Source: an uncultured Bacteroidales bacterium
Lineage (GTDB): Bacteria; Bacteroidota; Bacteroidia; Bacteroidales; FEN-979
DNA length: 64,000 bases
NCBI GenBank assembly: GCA_903877385.1
Contig: CAIRDP010000020.1
Coordinates: 1-64,000, forward strand
Direction of reading: 5' to 3'
Made by a program: the position numbers and the translations under genes. The notes under the pieces are model-generated. The model was not told the origin of the DNA, did not search any database, and was given only the letters and a program-made list of their open reading frames with translations. Shown one piece after another: positions 10,416 through 18,128 of the stretch; position 1 is the first letter of the stretch, and each line of letters starts with the position of its first letter.

Positions 10416-10823
10416 CTAAGGTCCTTCCGTATTACTTGAATAGAGAATATCGATCTCTCCCTTTTCAGAAACACATTCCATTAACTTGTTCTTGAGTTTC
10501 CAGCAGGTCATCTGGCGAATGGTCATCTTACGGGCCAATTCATAAGAAGATATAGTGGGTTCATTGCAGACCATATGCATTATTCTGAATGCTTCGGGCA
10601 GATGTATCCTGCAACGATGAAAAATCGTATGGGCTGTAGCAGATTCTTCATGCTTGCATCGGGTACAGCGACGTGAATAAGGTGTTTTACCTTTACAATA
10701 ATTCGTATTTCCGCAATGCCGGCAGGTAAATCCGGAAGCCCACTTTTGATCTGCAATTAATGCCAAACATGCCTCCTCGGTAACTAATGATTTTATTTCA
10801 AGCTTAGCAAAGGGTATTTTCAT
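10416..10823 (-). CDS. Stand-alone zinc-ribbon + HTH protein resembling the N-terminus of IS1595-type transposases
   Basis: The 135-residue protein (ATG at 10823; MKIPFAKLEIKS) has a four-cysteine zinc ribbon (FTCRHCGN, RRCTRCKHE), then a helical stretch (TAHTIFHRCRIHLPEAFRI) and an HTH-like segment (SSYELARKMTIRQMTCWKLKNK). This order is that of the DNA-binding N-terminus of IS1595/ISXO2 transposases. The frame ends where the catalytic DDE domain would begin, and none is found downstream. The longer frame in the ORF track begins at a TTG (10841) almost inside the -7 box TAATTTTG (complement of 10844-10851), so ATG 10823 is the better start. The gene has its own promoter and shares the direct-repeat site at 10860-10875 with the divergent thioredoxin gene. 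It could be a decayed transposase or a domesticated transcription factor; I favour the latter because frame and promoter are intact. Confidence 0.6.
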   Translation of the reverse strand: MKIPFAKLEIKSLVTEEACLALIADQKWASGFTCRHCGNTNYCKGKTPYSRRCTRCKHEESATAHTIFHRCRIHLPEAFRIMHMVCNEPTISSYELARKMTIRQMTCWKLKNKLMECVSEKGEIDILYSSNTEGP

Positions 10824-10859
10824 TTTAATATTGGTTTTCAATGCAAAATTAAAAAGAAT

Positions 10860-10875
10860 AGTGATAATTAAGCGC
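10860..10875. promoter_or_regulatory. Redox-regulon direct-repeat site 1 (AGTGA-TAATTA-AGCGC)
   Basis: The element AGTGATAATTAAGCGC sits between two divergent genes. For the plus-strand thioredoxin gene a -7 box TATCTTTG (10895-10902) lies 19 bp downstream. For the minus-strand zinc-ribbon gene a -7 box TAATTTTG (10851-10844) lies 8 bp away. Similar elements occur at 19900, 19942, 27737, 30145 and 36114. Confidence 0.6.
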
Positions 10876-10928
10876 TTTATTGTAAAATTATTTTTATCTT
10901 TGCAGTGAAATTTAAACTCAAACTCCCT

Positions 10929-11411
10929 ATGAAAAATTTATCTATTATCTCAGCTACTCTTTTACTAATGGTATTTAGCTCATGTAACAGTGTTGGTGGT
11001 AATAACTCCGGAAGTTCGACCTCAGAAATCAAAGAAGGTGTTGTTAATCAAATGAGTACTGAAACCTTCAAAAAACTGGTTTATAACTACCAGAAAAATC
11101 CAAATAACTGGGTATATGAAGGGAATCAGCCCTGTGTCATTGATTTTTACGCTGACTGGTGCAGGCCTTGCAAAATGGTTTCTCCAATCATGGAGGAACT
11201 TGCAAAAGAATATAAGGGGAAAGTGGTATTCTACAGAATCAACACGGACCAGGAAAGGGAACTTTCTCAAACTTTTAACATTAGTTCAATCCCTGCTATT
11301 CTATATGTTCCAAAGAACGGAAAGCCTCAGATGGCTGTAGGTCTTGCAGCCAAAGTAGACTATATTAAACAAATACAATCCCTGCTTTTACAAACGACGG
11401 CAAATAAATAA
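10929..11411 (+). CDS. Thioredoxin-like lipoprotein
   Basis: A 160-residue periplasm-facing lipoprotein with a thioredoxin fold, expected to reduce or isomerise disulfides. Signal peptide MKNLSIISATLLLMVFSSCNS carries a lipobox cysteine at ~19. The redox motif WCRPC lies in DFYADWCRPCKMVSPIMEEL, and the cis-proline loop is SSIPAILY. The ORF track starts at a GTG (10905), but that lies 3 nt after the -7 box TATCTTTG (10895-10902), upstream of the likely transcript start. ATG 10929 also gives a proper signal peptide. The gene has site 1 upstream, so I place it in the redox regulon. Confidence 0.85.
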   Translation: MKNLSIISATLLLMVFSSCNSVGGNNSGSSTSEIKEGVVNQMSTETFKKLVYNYQKNPNNWVYEGNQPCVIDFYADWCRPCKMVSPIMEELAKEYKGKVVFYRINTDQERELSQTFNISSIPAILYVPKNGKPQMAVGLAAKVDYIKQIQSLLLQTTANK

Positions 11412-11618
11412 AACGTGAGAAATATCTACGAATGCCCTTTTACGACCATACTCATTATCTTCAGGTTCAGCCTGAAAAATTTATATAGTTGATATGGAAA
11501 GTTTGATCTCCAGAATTTTGTCCCCTTAGTAGGAATAGGTGGATAAAACTCATCCTTATATGCCTTCGATAACTTGTTTTCGCTCATTTTTATCAAAATT
11601 TAAAATGGTAAACCGGGA

Positions 11619-13073
11619 TCATTCAGGCAACAACCACCAGAAAGGATATCCCTTAGCCTTATGCAGGAACATATAATGGAGGAATAACTTTATCCAATGC
11701 CCGGCCAGCCCTATCTCCCCTACTGTTGCATTGATATCGCGCCCCCAGTCGGGATATTTTTCCCAATCAGGAACGACCGGTGAAACCGTCATTGTAGCGC
11801 CAAGACCTTTAGTCATGCTGAAACCGGCGGAAACAATGCATGCTGCCCCCATACGTCCCATATTTGCAAGATGTGGGTGATTGGTTCCACCCTTTTTAAT
11901 GATTTCAGAGATATTTTCGGCAACAATCTTTCCAATTACCCCAGAAGGCATCCCGGTGCGTGGAGGAGAAGGGAATATCTCCGTTCCATTGGGGCTTCTC
12001 ATGGGTTTTGAAATAGAATGAGGAGGAGCAAAAGCAATGCCTGTAGCATAAATATTAGGATAGGCAGGACTTTGATAACGCTCAGGCCAATCCCTGATAC
12101 TCCAGTCTTCAAACGGTTTAGGAGCATAATCAGCATCAACCAGCATGAAGCCGCTGGGCGCAAAAAGCCTGGGAGTAATGTCTTCACCTGTTTTTGCGTA
12201 GGCTTTAATACCCTGACCTGCAAACGCAGGGATCAGCATGGCAAAATCAAATTCAATCGAACTGATCTTTCCATCCAGGGTTTCATAAAGTGCTACGCCA
12301 GGATCCACTTTTGTGATGCCGGCCCGCTTGATCCAACTGATATTATTTTCGGCCAGTACCGATTCGGTAAAAACCTTAGTAGAAGTAATATATCCTCCCC
12401 TTTTAATAAAAGCTCCCCCCATCCCGAAATCCCCGACTTCGTATTCGTTGGATATCCAGGTTATATCGGCAAGATGGCTAAGTTTCCTCCGTTTAAACTC
12501 AAATGCAAGGTTCAGGGCATATTCAAAAGCAGCACCCTGGCAGGTAGCTTTTGGATGGCCGGTTCCGATGAGGAATCTTTGCTTTTTCCCCTGATGCATC
12601 CGATCGATTGCTTTCTGCAATTCATACCATGTATGTTCAGCATGATCACAGGAACAAACCGAAAGCGAATTTTTACCAGGTCCCAAGCCAGGAGTAGCAT
12701 CAAAATTAAGTTTAGGGCCGGTTGCATTAATCAGGAAATCATAGGGAACCTTCTCTTTTTGGCCGGTATTCCCTTCGGATGTGTACTCAATGGAAACGAA
12801 TCCTGATTTGATTTCATCGTCCCCTTCAGGATGTAATGAGATAGCTTTTGCTTGTTTGAATATGATACCCCAGCGTTTATATACCTTTGGAAGTTTAAAC
12901 CTGACCTGATCTACCGTCATTCTACCCACCCCAACCCATATATTTGAAGGTATCCATTGATAATACTGGCTGGGTGAAACAACAATCACTTCATGCTGCC
13001 GGCCTAGTTTTTTCTTGAGAAATGCGGCAGCCGTATGGCCTGAAATTCCTGCGCCAAGTACTACTACTTTCAT
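11619..13073 (-). CDS. Sulfide:quinone oxidoreductase-like FAD flavoprotein
   Basis: A 484-residue pyridine-nucleotide-disulfide-family flavoprotein. The FAD dinucleotide motif is at the N-terminus (VVLGAGISGHTAAAFL), the ATG motif is in LINATGPKLNF, and the C-terminal FAD contact resembles YATGIAFAPP. SQR enzymes oxidise sulfide with a cysteine pair and pass electrons to quinone at the membrane. Candidate cysteines here are in LSVCSCDHAE, KATCQGAAFE and GAACIVSAG, consistent with retained SQR-type chemistry. The C-terminus (HWIKLFLHYMFLHKAKG) is amphipathic and aromatic, as in SQR membrane anchors. It is transcribed divergently from a SAM methyltransferase with 74 bp between. It is a different subfamily from the shorter flavoprotein at 24007. 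Confidence 0.8.
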   Translation of the reverse strand: MKVVVLGAGISGHTAAAFLKKKLGRQHEVIVVSPSQYYQWIPSNIWVGVGRMTVDQVRFKLPKVYKRWGIIFKQAKAISLHPEGDDEIKSGFVSIEYTSEGNTGQKEKVPYDFLINATGPKLNFDATPGLGPGKNSLSVCSCDHAEHTWYELQKAIDRMHQGKKQRFLIGTGHPKATCQGAAFEYALNLAFEFKRRKLSHLADITWISNEYEVGDFGMGGAFIKRGGYITSTKVFTESVLAENNISWIKRAGITKVDPGVALYETLDGKISSIEFDFAMLIPAFAGQGIKAYAKTGEDITPRLFAPSGFMLVDADYAPKPFEDWSIRDWPERYQSPAYPNIYATGIAFAPPHSISKPMRSPNGTEIFPSPPRTGMPSGVIGKIVAENISEIIKKGGTNHPHLANMGRMGAACIVSAGFSMTKGLGATMTVSPVVPDWEKYPDWGRDINATVGEIGLAGHWIKLFLHYMFLHKAKGYPFWWLLPE

Positions 13074-13147
13074 ATTTACGTTTTGAGATAAGTTCTTCCG
13101 AGAATTGTATGTAAATTTATGGAAAATACGTTTCTAACCTAACATCT

Positions 13148-13786
13148 ATGAATGAATTTGATTTAAAAGCAAAAGACTGGGACATGAACCCGGTTCATAT
13201 AGAACGATCAAAGGCTATTGCCGAACAAATGATAAGGTTTCTTCCCTTATCAGACAAAATGCGGGCCCTTGAATTCGGCGCGGGTACAGGAGTACTCAGT
13301 TTTTTGCTCAAAGACCGGTTTGCGGAAATCACTTTGATGGATAGTTCAATGGAAATGCTTAAAAAGGCAGAGGAAAAGATTGAGGACAAAGACCGTTCAA
13401 AATTCAAATCCCTGTTATTGAACCTCGAAACCGAAGATTATCCTGGAGAACTTTTCGATATCATTTACACCCAGATGGTTCTGCATCATGTCAAAGATAC
13501 GACCGCCATATTCAGCAAATTTTATTATCTGCTGAAGCCGGGAGGAATACTGGTTATTGCTGATCTTTACCTTGAAGATGGATCGTTTCACGATGGAGAT
13601 ACGAGTGTTCACTTCGGATTTGATCCTGAAAAACTAACAGAAATCGTAAATCAGCAAGGCTTCATAAACCCTGCAATTTCACCCTGTTTTATAATCCGGA
13701 AAGAGATATCCGCAGACCAAAAAAAGGAATACCCGGTGTTTTTACTGACCGCTTTCAAGAAAGATTCTGCAAGGAATCCAGGTTAA
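13148..13786 (+). CDS. Class I SAM-dependent methyltransferase
   Basis: The 212-residue protein has the standard Rossmann methyltransferase motifs: ALEFGAGTGVLSFLL (motif I), LMDSSMEMLKKAEE (acidic end of strand 2), FDIIYTQMVLHHV (motif IV) and LLKPGGILVIADLY (motif post-II). The substrate cannot be deduced; similar small enzymes act on small molecules or quinone precursors. Its divergent placement against the SQR-like gene suggests a linked role, but that is inference only. Confidence 0.8.
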   Translation: MNEFDLKAKDWDMNPVHIERSKAIAEQMIRFLPLSDKMRALEFGAGTGVLSFLLKDRFAEITLMDSSMEMLKKAEEKIEDKDRSKFKSLLLNLETEDYPGELFDIIYTQMVLHHVKDTTAIFSKFYYLLKPGGILVIADLYLEDGSFHDGDTSVHFGFDPEKLTEIVNQQGFINPAISPCFIIRKEISADQKKEYPVFLLTAFKKDSARNPG

Positions 13787-13922
13787 CCATCACAAATATC
13801 CTAATTGTTTAAGATGTTTTTGCCTTTTCTGGTATCGAAGGATTCAATTCGGCGATGAGAACTTCAACGGATATGAAATTTGACGACTTCCCCACATTGT
13901 ACAAATGGAGAAATAATTAAAC

Positions 13923-13940
13923 TTACGATTATACTCGTAA
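13923..13940. promoter_or_regulatory. Inverted repeat TTACGA-N6-TCGTAA upstream of the ATPase remnant
   Basis: TTACGATTATACTCGTAA forms perfect 6-bp arms. A closely related element (TACGATTATTTCGTA) lies upstream of the intact ATPase of the same family at 27982. In both, the right arm runs straight into the -7 position (TCGTAATTTTT here, TCGTAACTTTG there). Confidence 0.5.
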
Positions 13941-13983
13941 TTTTTCCATATTTTTCCAGAATTTCCATTATAATCTTACCTTT

Positions 13984-14362
13984 ATGATACTTCGTGAAAG
14001 GTATATCAAAGAATTAGAGCCATTTATAGGAAAACCTGTGATCAAAGTCATTACAGGATATATCAGGAGGGCTTGAGAATATCGTTTTCCTTGAGTTACT
14101 AAGCCGCAGATATACAGTTCATGTAGGGAAACTCAAGGAATTGGAAATTGATTTTATTGCCTCGAGAAATGACGAAAGGATTTACATCCAGATTGCCTAT
14201 CTTCTGCATGATCAGTCCACAATTGACCGTGAATTCGGAGCGTTGGAGAAGATCCCGGATAATTATCCGAAGATGGTGTTATCCATGGACAAGTACTTCT
14301 CTTCCAACAGGAAAGGGATACAATGGTTCAACCTGCTGATGTTTCTGACACAGCAGGATTAG
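13984..14362 (+). pseudogene. Remnant of an AAA+/DUF4143 ATPase with a large internal deletion
   Basis: The ATG at 13984 begins MILRERYIKELEPFIGKP and continues to VIKVITGYIRRA before a stop. This is the start of the family up to just before its Walker A loop (normally KVITGIRRSGKST). Immediately after, in another frame (from about 14074), the C-terminal domain continues as ENIVFLELLSRRYTV through EIDFIASRNDERIYIQIAYLL to the normal end at 14362. Roughly 250-300 codons holding the ATPase core are missing and the join is out of frame. The ORF track shows only the tail (14141-14362). The remnant ends 4 bp inside the convergent NifX-like gene. An intact paralogue lies at 27982. Confidence 0.8.
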
Positions 14363-14727
14363 CTGTGATGTTTATCATCGCATCCTTCATGCTCATGACA
14401 AGTCTTGTTATTATCGGTAATGTTTCCCTGTAAATACTCGGTAACTACATCCTCGGCAAGGCCGGTACATCCTCTTACAACTTCGATACCATTGGTATAC
14501 AGATGCTGAATTGCCCCTGCGCCGATGTTTCCTGCAAGCATGATCGTGACTCCATGGGTAGCGAGCACTTCAGCGATACCTGAACGACATCCGCAACCCT
14601 CGTTGGCTTTAACGGTTTCGGTATGTATTATCTTGTTATCCTGTGATAAAGAGAAGACTGAATATGTATCTGAATGACCGAAATGGTCATTTACAAATCC
14701 GTTGTGAACGGGAACAGCAATTTTCAT
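14359..14727 (-). CDS. NifX/NifB-domain (ORP-like) metal-cluster-binding protein, second of a pair
   Basis: A 122-residue member of the dinitrogenase iron-molybdenum cofactor family (PF02579). In non-diazotrophs these small proteins bind Mo/Fe/Cu-sulfur clusters, as orange protein does. The N-terminus MKIAVPVHNGFVNDHFGHSD is typical, GCGCRSG and GCTGLAEDVV follow, and the tail is rich in Cys and His (KTCHEHEGCDDKHHS), suggesting extra metal binding. It follows directly, with no gap, the paralogue at 14728-15054 and the DUF134 regulator, so the three form one minus-strand operon. No nitrogenase genes are visible, so a role in nitrogen fixation is unlikely. Confidence 0.85.
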   Translation of the reverse strand: MKIAVPVHNGFVNDHFGHSDTYSVFSLSQDNKIIHTETVKANEGCGCRSGIAEVLATHGVTIMLAGNIGAGAIQHLYTNGIEVVRGCTGLAEDVVTEYLQGNITDNNKTCHEHEGCDDKHHS

Positions 14728-15054
14728 TTAGTTGTTTTTATGGTTTAATAATTCTATCAGTTCTGAAACTGAAATCCGGGTATCCGGGTGAATGATCATC
14801 TGAATCTTGTTTTTGTTAAGCAGCTGTTGAACTTTTGTACCAAAATCACCTGCAATCACACGTTTAACATTTTTTGCAATTAGCTCATCTACAACAATGT
14901 CCCCTTTGCATCCTTTTATTCCTTGTGCAGGGTTATTTATTACCTCGGTAGTATGGCTTATATCATCATAAATATGAAAATGAGAACATTTACCGAAATG
15001 CTTATCTATCAATGTTTCTGAGCTTGAGTTTTGAGCTGCAATTGCTGTTTTCAT
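14728..15054 (-). CDS. NifX/NifB-domain (ORP-like) metal-cluster-binding protein, first of a pair
   Basis: A 108-residue PF02579 protein with the family signature DKHFGKCSHFHIYD and the core VKRVIAGDFGTKVQQLL. It starts 1 bp after the DUF134 stop and ends flush with the next NifX-like gene, showing tight co-translation. The DUF134 / NifX-like / Mrp-family ATPase neighbourhood recurs in anaerobes and is associated with assembly or storage of metal-sulfur clusters (ORP complex in sulfate reducers). The exact cluster here is unknown. Confidence 0.85.
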   Translation of the reverse strand: MKTAIAAQNSSSETLIDKHFGKCSHFHIYDDISHTTEVINNPAQGIKGCKGDIVVDELIAKNVKRVIAGDFGTKVQQLLNKNKIQMIIHPDTRISVSELIELLNHKNN

Positions 15055-15055
15055 T

Positions 15056-15469
15056 TCAATTTGTAGTTATTTCTTCAAGATTTTTAGATTGGCAGAGAGG
15101 ACACCTGATAGATGATAATTCCATCTCAGGGGCAGTAAAGAAAATATTACAGGCACGGCAATTATACCAGTCATTGCTAAAATACGCCCTGCCTTTTTCA
15201 ACTTCAATCGGACGGGCTTCAGCGAGAGCTAATGCGATTTTTCGCCGGGCGCTTTCATAAAGACGCGTAAAGGTAGGCCTCGAAATATTCATGACCTGGG
15301 AAGCCTGGGATTGTGTCATTAATTCATAATCACACAACTTCAAAGCCGAATATTCCTCAAAAAGAAGAAAAACCGGTTCATTCTCTCCTGCATAATAGCC
15401 GAATGGCTTATAGCCCTTGAATTTTGGAGGGTCAAATACAGTACGGTTATTTTTTGGACGTGGGGACAT
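15056..15469 (-). CDS. DUF134-family HTH transcriptional regulator
   Basis: A 137-residue DNA-binding protein of the DUF134 family (PF02001). The start MSPRPKNNRTVFDPPKFKGYKP is typical, the HTH lies around MTQSQASQVMNISRPTFTRLY, and a C-terminal zinc ribbon (CRACNIFF, CPLCQS) may sense metal or redox state. The ORF track begins at a GTG (15487), but the minus-strand -7 box TACCTTTG occupies 15494-15487, so the ATG at 15469 is the likely start, with a leader of about 10 nt. It is divergent from mrp. The palindrome at 15512-15527 between them recurs exactly upstream of the C-S lyase gene and overlaps -7 regions, so I infer autorepression plus control of mrp-hdr and the lyase. Confidence 0.85.
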   Translation of the reverse strand: MSPRPKNNRTVFDPPKFKGYKPFGYYAGENEPVFLLFEEYSALKLCDYELMTQSQASQVMNISRPTFTRLYESARRKIALALAEARPIEVEKGRAYFSNDWYNCRACNIFFTAPEMELSSIRCPLCQSKNLEEITTN

Positions 15470-15511
15470 AATGCATTTTCTGATCACAAAGGTACAAAAT
15501 ATTTTGCTATT

Positions 15512-15527
15512 ATGAACAAATGTTCAT
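15512..15527. promoter_or_regulatory. Probable DUF134 operator, copy 1 (ATGAACA-AA-TGTTCAT)
   Basis: A palindrome with perfect 7-bp arms and a 2-bp centre lies between DUF134 and mrp. It abuts the plus-strand -7 box TATTTTTG (15528-15535), which favours repression. The identical 16 bp plus flanking TT and TA recur at 18580-18595. Confidence 0.75.
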
Positions 15528-15573
15528 TATTTTTGTAAAAAATATCTTTGAACAAAAATAAAATCAAACAGAT

Positions 15574-16365
15574 ATGAGTGAGCTATTTGAAAAGATCCCC
15601 ATGGAAGGGGTTAATAATATTATTGTCATTGCATCCGGAAAAGGAGGTGTTGGCAAATCAACTGTTGCAGCCAACCTTGCCATAGCTTTTGCAAGAAACG
15701 GGCTGAGAACTGCATTGGTCGATGCAGATATATATGGCCCTTCTATTCCAAAGATGTTTGGTTTGGAAAACGAAAGACCTGATGTAAGTGCGATTGGAGA
15801 TAAAGAGATGATGTTCCCTATAGAAAAATTCGGGGTAAAGATCATGTCGATCGGATTCTTTGTTGCGCCAAACCAGTCATTGATCTGGCGTGGCCCGATG
15901 GCGTCAAATGCCATGACCCAGTTATTTGAAAACACCCAATGGGGAGATATTGATTATATGTTCGTGGATTTTCCTCCCGGCACCGGAGATATTCAACTTA
16001 CTACTGTACAAAAACTCAACCTGAAGGGGGCAGTCATCGTGACAACTCCACAGGGAATAGCCCTGAACGATGTACGCAAAGCCGCATCCATGTTTGACAA
16101 CCCGGATATTAAGGTTCCAATCCTTGGTGTTATTGAAAATATGTCATGGTTTACACCCGGAAAACACCTTGATGAAAAATATTTCATTTTTGGGAAAGGG
16201 GGCGGTCAAAAAATTGCATCCGAATATAACACTGAATTACTCGGGCAGGTACCACTTGTAATGGAAGTAGGCGAAGCCGCAGAACATGGGAAAAGCGTTT
16301 TCAACCAAAGTAATAAAGAGGTTGTAACTGTGTTTGAATGCATTGCTGTGAAATTAATTGATTAA
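15574..16365 (+). CDS. mrp: Mrp/NBP35-family P-loop ATPase (Fe-S cluster carrier)
   Basis: A 263-residue cytoplasmic MinD-like ATPase that carries and transfers Fe-S clusters. The deviant Walker A is ASGKGGVGKST (~20-30), and DADIYGPSIPKMFG, DYMFVDFPPGTGD and TTPQ are diagnostic. It lacks the N-terminal DUF59 domain of longer Mrp proteins, and the usual CxxC of the cluster site is not present after ENMSWFTPGKH, so cluster binding may use other ligands. It is the first gene of a plus-strand set with HdrC- and HdrB-like genes and lies under the DUF134 palindrome, making it a likely loader of clusters for HdrC or the NifX-like proteins. Confidence 0.88.
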   Translation: MSELFEKIPMEGVNNIIVIASGKGGVGKSTVAANLAIAFARNGLRTALVDADIYGPSIPKMFGLENERPDVSAIGDKEMMFPIEKFGVKIMSIGFFVAPNQSLIWRGPMASNAMTQLFENTQWGDIDYMFVDFPPGTGDIQLTTVQKLNLKGAVIVTTPQGIALNDVRKAASMFDNPDIKVPILGVIENMSWFTPGKHLDEKYFIFGKGGGQKIASEYNTELLGQVPLVMEVGEAAEHGKSVFNQSNKEVVTVFECIAVKLID

Positions 16366-16441
16366 TGGAGCAGTAGATGGAAAAAAACTGACATTTGAAT
16401 GGAGATCTGAAGAAAATGAAATTTGTAATCCCAGGATTTTA

Positions 16442-17074
16442 ATGGAAACTGTAGTTCAACAGGTTTTAACAGATATCCGTTTTCAGGAAGGACTGAAAGC
16501 CTGTATCAGTTGCGGTACCTGCACTGCGATATGTCCGGCTGCCCAGGTGTCGGATTATGACCCCCGGATGCTTGTAGAAATGGTTCAAAGCCGCAATGAA
16601 GAAGTTTTATTGGAATTGCTGAGCGGAGATACCATCTGGCGCTGCGGTGAATGTTTATCGTGTAAAACAAGGTGTCCGCGGGGAAATACGCCCGGTTATA
16701 TCATACAGGCATTACGCGCATTGTCCATTAAAACGGGCTTATTTGCCGGTTCAAGACAAGGAAATCTGCAATTGGAAATAAAACGATCAGTAGGTGAACA
16801 TATCCTGAAATACGGTTACTGCGTGCACATTGATGAGATTGATACAGGTAAATATCCTGAACAGGGTCCGGTCTGGGAATGGTACAGGGAAAACCGGGAA
16901 TCTGTTCTTGCACGATTAGGGGCAAATTACAATCATGAAGGTGCCGGAACGCTGAGAAAAATTTCGGATCGTTCGCTGGAGGATCTACAAGCGATTTTTT
17001 TTGAAACCGGAGCAATGGAAAGATTTCAGCAGATTGAATCCGGAACTGCTAAAAAAGCAAACGATGAAAAATAA
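16442..17074 (+). CDS. Heterodisulfide reductase HdrC-like protein (2 x [4Fe-4S])
   Basis: A 210-residue electron-transfer subunit with two ferredoxin-type motifs: CISCGTCTAICP and CGECLSCKTRCP. HdrC passes electrons to the disulfide-handling subunit HdrB. The ORF track begins at a TTG inside the mrp stop (16358); the ATG at 16442 (METVVQQVLTDIRFQEG) starts where HdrC proteins normally do. It overlaps the next gene by 11 bp. No HdrA, Qmo or membrane partner is in the window, so the electron donor is unknown. Confidence 0.85.
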   Translation: METVVQQVLTDIRFQEGLKACISCGTCTAICPAAQVSDYDPRMLVEMVQSRNEEVLLELLSGDTIWRCGECLSCKTRCPRGNTPGYIIQALRALSIKTGLFAGSRQGNLQLEIKRSVGEHILKYGYCVHIDEIDTGKYPEQGPVWEWYRENRESVLARLGANYNHEGAGTLRKISDRSLEDLQAIFFETGAMERFQQIESGTAKKANDEK

Positions 17075-18128
17075 GAACCAGCGTTGGTTGTCCTATCAGA
17101 AAGAAATTGCCGATGACCACTATTATTTCGCCCGCTCCTGCATTCGCCAGAATTTTTTCCCGGCTTCAGAAACGATTTTCCTTAAAATACTTAAGGAAGA
17201 ACTTGGGAAAGATATCTTTGATGATCCGGAACAGACCACATGTACCGGGATTGCTTACCATTCGGGCATCATTCCCCTTGAAACGACCATGACTGTCGTG
17301 GCAAGACAATTCGCGCTGATGACCAGGGCCGGATATGAAAATTTTGTGTGTTCCTGTGTGACATCCTTTGGCATTTATACTGAAGTGCTGGAAATGTGGA
17401 AGCATTTTCCTGAAGAAGAAAAAAAAACCAGGGCAGCTTTATTGAAATCAACCGGCCTTGAATTCAAAATCCCTGCAAACCTGGTTCATACCAGTGATAT
17501 CATATACAAATTCAGGGATCAGATTGCTGAAAAGGCCAGGTTAAGACTGGTTAACTCTACGGATGGGAATCCTCTGAAAATTGTTGACCATGTTGGCTGT
17601 CATTATGCCAAAATATTCCCAGACAAAGGGATAGGAGGCGCTGAGTATCCTTATGTTCTAGCAGGTCTGATCGATGCCTGGGGTGGTGAGCAGGTAGATT
17701 ATCCTGAACGCAGACATTGCTGTGGGTTCGGATTCAGACAATACCTGATCAAAGAAAACCGTGGATACTCTGTTACCAATTCAAAAATCAAGTTTGAATC
17801 CATGAAACCCTATCATCCAGATATGATCATAGCCAATTGTCCGGGTTGCACATTTTTTCTTGATCGCTGGCAATACGTGATCAGTGAGATGGAAAATAAA
17901 ACCTATGATAATGAAGGTTACGGGATCCCGGTATTAACTTACGAAGAATTGGCCGGACTGGTCCTGGGGTATAATCCCTGGGATCTTGGCTTGCAACTGC
18001 ACCAGGTAGATGTGGAACCGCTTTTAATTAAATTAGGAGTGAGCTATTCACAAGAAGATAAATTTAAAGGTATGAATGGTGAGGAATTAGGAAAACCGGT
18101 GAAACCCCAATTTTTAAAAACTCTCTAA
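17064..18128 (+). CDS. Heterodisulfide reductase HdrB-like protein (CCG domains)
   Basis: A 354-residue CCG-domain protein, the family that holds the noncubane [4Fe-4S] pair reducing disulfides in HdrB. The C-terminal CCG unit is intact: DHVGCHYAKI, RHCCGFGFRQ and IANCPGCTFF. The N-terminal unit is a variant (ARSCIRQ, TTCTGIAYHSG, FVCSCVTSFG), so one cluster may differ. ATG 17064 (MKNKNQRWLSYQKE) overlaps the hdrC end by 11 bp, showing translational coupling; the track's start at 17001 lies deeper in hdrC. With HdrC it should form a thiol/disulfide reductase module, here tied by context to sulfur metabolism rather than methanogenesis. Confidence 0.85.
   Translation: MKNKNQRWLSYQKEIADDHYYFARSCIRQNFFPASETIFLKILKEELGKDIFDDPEQTTCTGIAYHSGIIPLETTMTVVARQFALMTRAGYENFVCSCVTSFGIYTEVLEMWKHFPEEEKKTRAALLKSTGLEFKIPANLVHTSDIIYKFRDQIAEKARLRLVNSTDGNPLKIVDHVGCHYAKIFPDKGIGGAEYPYVLAGLIDAWGGEQVDYPERRHCCGFGFRQYLIKENRGYSVTNSKIKFESMKPYHPDMIIANCPGCTFFLDRWQYVISEMENKTYDNEGYGIPVLTYEELAGLVLGYNPWDLGLQLHQVDVEPLLIKLGVSYSQEDKFKGMNGEELGKPVKPQFLKTL

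Noticed and set aside
12018-12806. 262-aa plus-strand frame
   Set aside because: Entirely antisense to the SQR-like flavoprotein, which has clear FAD motifs; shadow.
14359-15054. Nitrogenase cofactor genes indicating nitrogen fixation
   Set aside because: Only small NifX-domain proteins with DUF134 and Mrp are present; no nifHDK, nifB or nifE/N genes in the window.
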